Below, one piece after another: positions 13,131-18,375 of a stretch of DNA of 18,375 bases. The position numbers were made by a program, and so were the translations under genes. The notes beneath the pieces are model-generated. The model saw nothing but the letters and a program-made list of their open reading frames with translations, did no database searches and was not told where the DNA came from. Where the stretch lies: positions 1 to 18,375 of the forward strand of contig JBDRGD010000109.1 in assembly GCA_043818095.1 (NCBI GenBank), written 5' to 3'. The stretch comes from JBDRGD01 sp043818095 (GTDB lineage: Bacteria > Chloroflexota > Dehalococcoidia > Dehalococcoidales > RBG-16-60-22). Each line of letters opens with the position of its first letter. Position 1 is the stretch's first letter.

Positions 13131-14684
13131 TCAGCCCGTGCGCTGCATCACCTGCCGCACCGCCTCGGTCAGCGGCACGGAGGTATCGATAATCAGGTGT
13201 CTTTTCCCCGGCACTTCCGTCACGGGGTCGTAGAGCGCCTTCTGCGGCGCGAGCAGTTCCCACCGCCCGTCGGACGCGGAGACTTCCTTTTTCCGCTGCT
13301 CCAGGCGCTCGCGGATGTTGTCCTCGTCCAGGACGCACTGCAAAATATAATAGTCTGCTTTCAGGTCCCTGGCGATCTGCACCGCCTTCCGTCGTTCCTC
13401 CGAGCGGATGAAGGACGCGTCCAGGATGACGGAGCCTCCCTCCCGCAGCACCTCCGCCGCACCGGAGAAGAGCTTGTCATAGGTCCGGCGGGAAAAGGCC
13501 TCGGAGTAAATGCCGCGGTTGAACTCCTCGGAACGGTGCTCGCCGGCGGGCACGTCCGCCAGCTGTTTACGGATAACGTCGGAGGAAAACACCGCCATGC
13601 CGAGCCGTTGCGCCAGCGCCCGCGCCAGCGTGCTTTTACCGGTGCCCACCAGCCCGGTGGTCACCAGCAGCAGCGGCTTTTTCCGGGCATAGCTCGCCGC
13701 CAGGTCGAAGTAGCTGCGGGCGACCTCCGCACTCTGCATCATCTCCTCGCGGCCGATGTAGGGGTCATCGGACTTGAAACAGCTTACCTTGGCGCGAACA
13801 TAGGCCCGGTAGCATTTGTAGAAACCGAGCAGCGTCTTCAGTTCTTCGTCACCGGTCCGTGCTACGTAGGCATCGACGAACCGGTGGGACAAGTCCGCGT
13901 GGCCGTAGTGGTCCAGGTCCATCGCCAGGAAAGCGACCTCGGCGGCGACATCGCCGTAGCGGAAGCGGTCGTTGAACTCGATGCAATCATAGATACAGAT
14001 ATGGTCGGCAAAGCAGACGTGCGCGGCGTGCAGGTCCCCGTGGCAGTCCCGAATCCTGCCGTCCCGGACCCGCCTGTGGAACAGCGCCTCGTGCTTGTCG
14101 AGCAGCCCGGTGGTAAAATCGCGCAGCGCCTGGAATTTACTCCGGGTAATGACGCTGCCGATATATTTCTCGGTCTGCTCGAAGTTTTCGTCGTTGTTCC
14201 GACGGATATTCTCCAGTTCGCCGAAGGCGCTGATAGTATCGTTCGTCAGCGCCGTCCCGTGAAACGTCGCGATTTTCTCCGCTACCGCGCTGACCATCTC
14301 GGGGGTGACGCGGTCATGTTCCAGCAGAAAGTCCATCATCTCGAACTTGGGCAGCCGCAGCATCTTCACCGCGTATTCCACAGGGCGGTCCTTGCCCTCC
14401 AGGTAGAACTTACCGCGGAACCTGGTGATGGGCACCACGCCCAGGTAGACCTCCGGACAGAGGCGCCGGTTAAGCTCCACCTCCCGGTTGCAGTAAAACT
14501 GGCGCTTGCTCAGCGTGGTGTAGTCCAGGTAGCCCAGGTCCACCGCTTTCTTGACCTTGTAGGCGTATTTCTTGGTCATGAAAACGAAGGACATCTGTGT
14601 CTGCACCACCTCCACTTCCCGGATGGGCTCGGGGTAGGCCTGGGGGTCCATCATCGCCTGGATTACTTCCGGTAAGTCCGTCAT
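13131..14684 (-). CDS. Fused APH-like kinase and AAA/P-loop kinase protein (COG2187 + COG0645 type)
   Basis: A 517-residue two-domain protein. The N-terminal about 330 residues resemble the aminoglycoside-phosphotransferase/choline-kinase fold: an N-terminal lobe with YAYKVKKAVDLGYLDYTT, a catalytic-loop-like HGDLHAAH with His215, Asp217 and His219, and CIEFNDRFRYGD (around 234-245) in place of the metal-binding D-F-G/DFE segment. The C-terminal domain starts with the P-loop GLVGTGKST at 354-362, then SSDVIRK at about 377-383, and resembles small-molecule or zeta-type kinases. The family is widespread and of unknown substrate; antibiotic resistance should not be inferred. The ATG at 14684 overlaps the TGA of the THEP1 gene as ATGA, implying translational coupling to that NTPase. 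Confidence 0.82.
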   Translation of the reverse strand: MTDLPEVIQAMMDPQAYPEPIREVEVVQTQMSFVFMTKKYAYKVKKAVDLGYLDYTTLSKRQFYCNREVELNRRLCPEVYLGVVPITRFRGKFYLEGKDRPVEYAVKMLRLPKFEMMDFLLEHDRVTPEMVSAVAEKIATFHGTALTNDTISAFGELENIRRNNDENFEQTEKYIGSVITRSKFQALRDFTTGLLDKHEALFHRRVRDGRIRDCHGDLHAAHVCFADHICIYDCIEFNDRFRYGDVAAEVAFLAMDLDHYGHADLSHRFVDAYVARTGDEELKTLLGFYKCYRAYVRAKVSCFKSDDPYIGREEMMQSAEVARSYFDLAASYARKKPLLLVTTGLVGTGKSTLARALAQRLGMAVFSSDVIRKQLADVPAGEHRSEEFNRGIYSEAFSRRTYDKLFSGAAEVLREGGSVILDASFIRSEERRKAVQIARDLKADYYILQCVLDEDNIRERLEQRKKEVSASDGRWELLAPQKALYDPVTEVPGKRHLIIDTSVPLTEAVRQVMQRTG

Positions 14685-15229
14685 CTTTCCGTTTCCGCCC
14701 GGCTGCCGGGGGCAATATCCCGCAACCAGTCCTGAATTTCCACCAGCAGCCGGTCCCGGTTGTCCCGGGTCACCTCAAACAAATTCACGCCGGGCAGCTT
14801 TTTCAGCCCGTCCGCCCAGGGGTGCGACCGCAGCATCACCGTCCCCAGCACCTTCCGCCCGCTTTCGACCGCCGCCAGCACCGCCTCCCGGAAAAGCTCC
14901 GAAAAAAGCTCCATCTTGCCGATTTCATCAATCACGATTACACTGCACCGGGCAATCGCCCGTTTTAACGCGCTGACGCCCACTTCTTCCAGCACATCTA
15001 CCGCCACGCCGTATTTGCCCACACGGTAACGTCTGGCGAAATCGACGTGCGCCAGCACCCCCTCCTGCCCGTCCAGGGTGACCAGCTGAAAACCGAGCCG
15101 CTCTCCCCCACGACGGATTTCCTCGGTATAAAAGCCGCCCGCGCCCCCCGGAAAACCGGCAACCGCCCGCTTGACCAGGGTGGTTTTGCCCGTCCCGGGG
15201 AGACCCGTCAGCAAATAGACCTGCGGCAT
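14681..15229 (-). CDS. THEP1-family nucleoside-triphosphatase
   Basis: A 182-residue P-loop NTPase of the THEP1 family (PF03266), whose members hydrolyse NTPs in vitro but lack an agreed cellular role. Motifs in order are Walker A GLPGTGKTT at 9-17, the family signature GGFYTEEIR at 31-39, GFQLV at 46-50, and Walker B VIVIDEIGKMEL at 97-108. Length is normal. The ATG at 15229 has only a weak upstream purine stretch. A small hairpin (CCTGC/GCAGG, 15241-15255) sits between it and the preceding small gene. The stop overlaps the start of the fused kinase gene by four bases, so the two are probably made together. Confidence 0.92.
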   Translation of the reverse strand: MPQVYLLTGLPGTGKTTLVKRAVAGFPGGAGGFYTEEIRRGGERLGFQLVTLDGQEGVLAHVDFARRYRVGKYGVAVDVLEEVGVSALKRAIARCSVIVIDEIGKMELFSELFREAVLAAVESGRKVLGTVMLRSHPWADGLKKLPGVNLFEVTRDNRDRLLVEIQDWLRDIAPGSRAETER

Positions 15230-15256
15230 GGCGCTGTCCGCCTGCGTCGGGCAGGT

Positions 15257-15355
15257 TTAGCTCTTGGCGGCGGCTTCCGCGGCGCGGCTCTTTTCCTGGA
15301 GCTTCTTTTTCTTCAGCCGCCGCTTGTGCAGGGCGACTTTATGTGATTTATTCAT
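15257..15355 (-). CDS. Very small basic protein, 32 residues
   Basis: An ATG at 15355 opens a 32-codon frame ending at TAA (15259-15257). The product starts MNKSHKVALHKRR, continues with a lysine/arginine-rich run and a KSRAAEAAAKS tail, and would be a highly charged, mostly helical peptide. Its composition resembles small ribosome-associated proteins such as the COX24/bS22-like group, but I cannot assign it. The gene sits 21 bases after the DUF6485 stop and 27 bases before the THEP1 start, all in one direction, so it fits the operon spacing. A possible promoter (-10 at 15364-15369) lies just upstream, and only a weak AGGT precedes the ATG. No longer overlapping gene competes in this gap, which favours it being real. 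Confidence 0.6.
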   Translation of the reverse strand: MNKSHKVALHKRRLKKKKLQEKSRAAEAAAKS

Positions 15356-15363
15356 TACCTAGT

Positions 15364-15393
15364 AATATAACCCATATCAACTTTTTCTGCCAC
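15364..15393 (-). promoter_or_regulatory. Possible internal promoter before the 32-residue gene
   Basis: On the minus strand GTGGCA (15393-15388) and TATATT (15369-15364) are 18 bases apart, with the ATG 8 bases after the -10. The -35 lies within the end of the DUF6485 gene. The match is moderate, and the run could equally be read through from upstream. Confidence 0.35.
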
Positions 15394-15583
15394 CCTGGAC
15401 CACCTGCACGAAGCGGGCGAAGGAACGGTCGTAGGTCCGCTCCACCTCCGGCGGGAAGGCACAGGCGGGCAACTCCCGTGATTCCAGGTGATAAGAGATG
15501 CAATCGCAGCACTTCCCTTTGCGCGGGCAGGGTTCGTAGGTGCAGTTGCAGTTGGCGCGGTTCTCTCCGGTTTTACATTCCAT
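15377..15583 (-). CDS. DUF6485 family cysteine-rich protein
   Basis: A 68-residue protein whose first half holds eight cysteines, in the order MEC, NCNC, EPC, KCCDC and PAC, followed by the tail PPEVERTYDRSFARFVQ. This matches the DUF6485 pattern as I recall it: a small cytoplasmic protein of unknown function, seen in anaerobes, that probably binds metal. No signal peptide is visible. The ATG at 15583 is preceded by AGGTG, which overlaps the end of the upstream MetE/UROD-like gene, and the gap between the two genes is 10 bases. Co-expression with a zinc-dependent methyltransferase-type protein hints at metal or thiol chemistry, but that is only inference. Confidence 0.8.
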   Translation of the reverse strand: MECKTGENRANCNCTYEPCPRKGKCCDCISYHLESRELPACAFPPEVERTYDRSFARFVQVVQGGRKS

Positions 15584-15593
15584 GGCTCTTCAC

Positions 15594-16619
15594 CTAACGA
15601 TATTTCCGCTTTATCTCCTCGGACAACTTTACCAGCAGTTCCAGGCAGGTCTCCGACGCCGCCGGGGAAAGCCCCTCCAGGCCGCAGCTCGGGGTGAGCA
15701 GCCCCTGCGCCACCAGGTCCCGGAAACGCACCCCGTTCCGGGTGAACGGCGCCATGGCTTCACCCAAACGGTCCCGCAGGCTGGCGACCGATTCCTTTGC
15801 CAGCGCTTCCGCGGTATTGGGGACGATGCCCCAGGCGATTACCCCACCCTTCTCCAGGAAACGGTTGACCTCCGCGGGGTAAAGCGCCAGCGATGCCGCG
15901 TAGTTATAGGCGTCGTAGCTGATAACGTGGACGCGGCACGCCAGGAGGATAGACCAGTCCGTGTTACCGCAGCAGTGCACGCCGCGGACACCGGTAATGC
16001 CGCCGAAGACCTCCTCCAGCAGGGCGATGACCTGCTGCCGGGAAAGGTTCATCGTCACCGAGCCGAAGGCGGATAGGTAAGGTTCATCGACGAAGATGAT
16101 GGTGCGCGGGCAGAGTTTCCGCAGCTCCCGCTCCTGCCAGGCCGCTTTCAGCCGGAGAAACTTCGGCACGGCGTCCCCTAGGGCCTCGTCGTAGACTATC
16201 GCCCGGCCCGTCTCGTCGGTGACGCTCAGACCCCAGGTGACGGGACCGGTGACCTGCCCCTTGACCGCCCGCGGCGCCAGGTCTTCCAGCGCGAGGAAGC
16301 GGTGCAGACCGGCGGCGTAATCGGCGCCGATGGGGAAGCTGCCGGCATCCCCCGCCAGGTAAGCGGCGTAAAGCCTTTCCATCTGCGCGGTCAGGTCCTG
16401 AGAACGGTCCACGTGGATTTTATTTTCGCCGACCACCACGCCGGGGAAGCCCTCGCTGAACTGGACGTTCATGTCCTCCAGGTAAGAGCGGCGCGTCAAC
16501 TGCGGCCACGCAGGGACGTCCCGCAGGTATTTCGCCACCAAGGCGCACGCTTCCCCCGGGTCCTTTTGCGGCATGCTGCCGATCATCGTCGGCGAACAGT
16601 TGAACTCGATTCCCGTCAT
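15594..16619 (-). CDS. MetE/UROD-like protein (short methionine-synthase-type, no N-terminal domain)
   Basis: A 341-residue TIM-barrel protein of the UROD/MetE-like superfamily, equal in size to the C-terminal catalytic half of cobalamin-independent methionine synthase. Zinc-ligand candidates are His215 and Cys217 in VHCCGN and Cys312 in TPSCGLEG, matching the H-x-C...C of MetE. The position of the fourth MetE ligand (Glu) appears to be Asp236 in ISYDAYN. IIFVDEP at about 174-180 is another family stretch. Short 'core' MetE proteins are known in Dehalococcoides and archaea and take methyl groups from a corrinoid; MtaA-like methyl transfer is the alternative. The ATG at 16619 overlaps the TAA of mtnP as TAATG. 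The frame upstream to 16862 runs antisense-like through mtnP and is not coding. Confidence 0.82.
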   Translation of the reverse strand: MTGIEFNCSPTMIGSMPQKDPGEACALVAKYLRDVPAWPQLTRRSYLEDMNVQFSEGFPGVVVGENKIHVDRSQDLTAQMERLYAAYLAGDAGSFPIGADYAAGLHRFLALEDLAPRAVKGQVTGPVTWGLSVTDETGRAIVYDEALGDAVPKFLRLKAAWQERELRKLCPRTIIFVDEPYLSAFGSVTMNLSRQQVIALLEEVFGGITGVRGVHCCGNTDWSILLACRVHVISYDAYNYAASLALYPAEVNRFLEKGGVIAWGIVPNTAEALAKESVASLRDRLGEAMAPFTRNGVRFRDLVAQGLLTPSCGLEGLSPAASETCLELLVKLSEEIKRKYR

Positions 16620-17500
16620 TATTCCAGCCCCGATTTCCAGTATTTCCCGGTGAGCAATTTTAGTTTTTTCTTCGCCGCGGCGGGCGCGGCGTCCGGGCTG
16701 GTGACCAGACCCAACTCCAGCGCCGAGGCACAGCCGCAATCGCTCTCTTTCGGCAATGCTTTCACCGCCCGCCGGATGACCTCCCTGGCGGCGGCCACGT
16801 TTTTTTTCAACGTGCTGATAATCATCTCCGCGGTCACCGAGGCATAGTCCTCGTGCCAGCAATCGTAATCGGTCACGTTCGCCAGCGCCGCGTAGCAGAT
16901 TTCCGCCTCGCGCGCCAGCTTGGCTTCCGGCAGCAAGGTCATGCCGATGATGTCCGCGCCCCAGGAGCGATAGAGGAACGACTCCGCCCGCGTGGAGAAA
17001 GCGGGCCCTTCCATGACGACGCAGGTGCCGCCGTCGTGCACCCTGACCCCCGCCTCCTTCGCGGTGCGGTAAAGCACCTCCCGCGTCACCGGGCAGAAAG
17101 GCTCGGCGAAGGGAATGTGCCCGACGATGCCCTCCCCGAAGAAGGTGTTCCGGCGCAAACGGGTGCGGTCGATAAGCTGGTCCGGGATGACCATCTCCCC
17201 CGGCGACAGCGCGTCCTGCAGGCTCCCCACGGCGTTCACGCTGATGATGTGCCCCACCCCCAGCGCCTTCAGGGCGTAGATATTGGCCAGGTAAGGCACT
17301 TCCGTGGGGAGGAGGCGGTGGCCCCGTCCGTGGCGGGGGAGAAAGGCAACGCTAACCCCCTCCAGATTGCCCACGATGATGCGGTCGCTGGGCTTACCGA
17401 AGGGCGTGTCCGCGTCCACCTCCCGGACGCCGGTCAGTCCCTCGATGTCATACAGACCGCTCCCGCCGATAACGCCTACACTTGCTTCAGGTTGGGGCAT
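16619..17500 (-). CDS. mtnP: S-methyl-5'-thioadenosine phosphorylase
   Basis: MtnP splits methylthioadenosine with phosphate into adenine and 5-methylthioribose-1-phosphate, the first step of methionine salvage. The 293-residue protein has GVIGGSGLYDI at 9-19, the phosphate-site LPRHGRGHR (about 54-62), NAVGSL, and the substrate-site stretches CVVMEGPAFSTRAES and GADIIGMT. The tail VTDYDCWHEDYASVT is characteristic of MTA rather than inosine or guanosine phosphorylases. The ATG at 17500 has a strong GAGGAGGT at 17507-17514 that overlaps the stop of the methyltransferase gene. Released adenine could enter the ade/hpt pathway encoded elsewhere in this window. Downstream it is coupled to the MetE-like gene through a one-base overlap. 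Confidence 0.96.
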   Translation of the reverse strand: MPQPEASVGVIGGSGLYDIEGLTGVREVDADTPFGKPSDRIIVGNLEGVSVAFLPRHGRGHRLLPTEVPYLANIYALKALGVGHIISVNAVGSLQDALSPGEMVIPDQLIDRTRLRRNTFFGEGIVGHIPFAEPFCPVTREVLYRTAKEAGVRVHDGGTCVVMEGPAFSTRAESFLYRSWGADIIGMTLLPEAKLAREAEICYAALANVTDYDCWHEDYASVTAEMIISTLKKNVAAAREVIRRAVKALPKESDCGCASALELGLVTSPDAAPAAAKKKLKLLTGKYWKSGLE

Positions 17501-17512
17501 GAGGGAACCTCC

Positions 17513-18375
17513 TCAAAAAAGTCTTTTTGCTTCGCCTTCACTTTTCTTAGCCGCCGCAGGTGCCTGAACCGGGGATATCCAGGGCGGCATATCCGGCTGC
17601 ATACTTGCCAATAGCTGTTCAACGGTCAAAATCTGTATCTTAGGGTAATCCTTTCCCAGCGGTGATTTATAAAAACCCTGAGAGTCCGCTTCAATCTGCA
17701 TTGGTTTGGTAGCAGACTCTAAAGATAAGAAAACACCCATTTCCGCCTTTTCTCTCTGGACAACACCAATCAGGTCCCTTATCTGACTGACGGTGACACT
17801 TCCCCCCTTCACGGATATGATGGCTTTCTTAACCGTGTTTTTCTCATCCATAAAATAGAGGTAACCGTCGATGCCGGTATCCGCGCCCTTCTTCTTATCC
17901 CCGTAGGGCTGCCCGCCGACAAGGGAGACCGCCCACCACTGGAACTGGTATTTATTCTGGCTGGCTAACTCTTTCGCGCTTTCCAGGTCTTTGGGCTCTC
18001 CGATTACCTTATATTTAATATTAGGAAACATCTTGTCCAGACGCCACTTCATCGTGCTGATGGCTAAGTGGGTAATATCAATACCAATCCACCTGCGGTT
18101 TAACTTCTGTGCCGCCACCAGAGCCGTGCCACAGCCGCAGAACGGATCTAAAACAATGTCACCTTCATTAGAAGAAGATTGGATAACACGCTCAAGCAAA
18201 GTCTCCGGTTTTTGTGTGGGATAGCCTAAACGTTCAGCGTGCCAAGACCTCAATGATTCTAAATCGCTCCATAAGTCTTGCACCGGCATACCTTTGGCTT
18301 CGTCTAAGAACCGTTTCATTCTAGGGATACCATTCTTTGTATAAAAGATTCGCCCCTCTTTTTCCAAGCGTTCCA
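17513..18375 (-). CDS. DNA methyltransferase fused to a C-terminal nuclease-like domain (5' end outside window)
   Basis: The frame continues past the right edge, so only the C-terminal part is present. It has YPTQKPETLLERVI followed by the SAM-binding motif I LDPFCGCGT (genomic about 18124-18148) and WIGIDI. This is the order of beta-class N6-adenine or N4-cytosine methyltransferases, whose catalytic DPPY lies upstream and is not visible. After the methylase fold comes a region with GADTGIDG and, about 18 residues later, AIISVKGGSVTVSQIRDLIGVVQRE. The D...(x)VK pattern resembles Mrr-like PD-(D/E)XK restriction domains, with Ser in place of the usual Glu or Gln. The DNA is much lower in GC than its neighbours, suggesting acquisition. 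The gene ends 12 bases before mtnP and carries its ribosome site. Confidence 0.85.
   Translation of the reverse strand, partial: ERLEKEGRIFYTKNGIPRMKRFLDEAKGMPVQDLWSDLESLRSWHAERLGYPTQKPETLLERVIQSSSNEGDIVLDPFCGCGTALVAAQKLNRRWIGIDITHLAISTMKWRLDKMFPNIKYKVIGEPKDLESAKELASQNKYQFQWWAVSLVGGQPYGDKKKGADTGIDGYLYFMDEKNTVKKAIISVKGGSVTVSQIRDLIGVVQREKAEMGVFLSLESATKPMQIEADSQGFYKSPLGKDYPKIQILTVEQLLASMQPDMPPWISPVQAPAAAKKSEGEAKRLF

Noticed and set aside
13197..14675. A 492-codon plus-strand open frame opposite the fused kinase
   Set aside because: No recognisable motif; the opposite strand has P-loop and APH-like motifs in the right order.
13131..14684. Aminoglycoside resistance gene
   Set aside because: The APH-like fold is shared by many kinases. 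The fusion with a P-loop kinase matches a widespread chromosomal family of unknown substrate.
16620..16862. N-terminal extension of the MetE/UROD-like protein by 81 codons
   Set aside because: It runs through the mtnP coding region, is Arg/Gly-rich and has no ribosome site. The ATG at 16619 in TAATG is the natural coupled start.
1..18375. CRISPR array, tRNA, rRNA, transposon or prophage
   Set aside because: Reading through the window I saw no regularly spaced repeats, no cloverleaf-type tRNA signature, no transposase or phage genes and no terminal inverted repeats. I could not run dedicated searches.

Overview
The window reads as a chromosomal segment of an anaerobic, high-GC bacterium, most likely Chloroflexota and probably Dehalococcoidia-like. 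This is inferred from the gene families present: a rubrerythrin, a short MetE/UROD-type protein without the MetE N-terminal half, a DUF6485 cysteine-rich protein, a THEP1-type NTPase, a dUTPase-like member of the dCTP deaminase family, and electron-transfer flavoprotein. No rRNA or other phylogenetic marker fixes the assignment. No tRNA, rRNA, IS element, prophage or CRISPR array was seen, and no gene-free stretch exceeds 300 bases.

Layout. (1) 1-2981, plus strand: the 3' end of etfA, then a promoter and the operon yceD(DUF177)-rpmF-fabD-fabG. (2) 2993-5966, minus strand: a purine-salvage operon hpt-ade-phosphoribosyltransferase, read from a strong promoter just upstream of hpt. (3) 6016-6516, minus: rubrerythrin with its own promoter. 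(4) 6649-8771, minus: the groES-groEL operon, with a perfect CIRCE operator over the start of transcription and a strong intrinsic terminator after groEL. (5) 8916-10545, plus: a small XRE-family regulator followed by a DUF2851 gene, each with its own TTGACA promoter. Each promoter carries a related palindrome between the -35 and -10 boxes. (6) 10523-12512, minus: a HAD-family hydrolase and an MFS transporter. (7) 12613-13125, plus: a dUTPase/dCTP deaminase-family enzyme, divergent from the HAD gene. (8) 13131-18375, minus: a closely packed run, in transcription order a DNA methyltransferase with a C-terminal nuclease-like domain (5' end outside the window), MTA phosphorylase, a MetE/UROD-like protein, a DUF6485 protein, a 32-residue basic small protein, a THEP1 NTPase, and a fused APH-like/P-loop kinase.

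Main threads. Housekeeping genes (yceD, rbr, groES, groEL, mtnP, fabD, ade) have clear Shine-Dalgarno sites. Several others (hpt, the XRE gene, DUF2851, HAD, perhaps the small ORF) have promoter -10 boxes only 6-10 bases before the start codon and no Shine-Dalgarno, which suggests leaderless mRNAs. The best candidate for an undescribed unit is the XRE/DUF2851 pair. Its two matched operators imply that the regulator controls both itself and DUF2851, and DUF2851 carries a PD...ExH arrangement resembling a PD-(D/E)XK nuclease core. The methyltransferase-nuclease fusion at the right edge sits in DNA of clearly lower GC and may be acquired.
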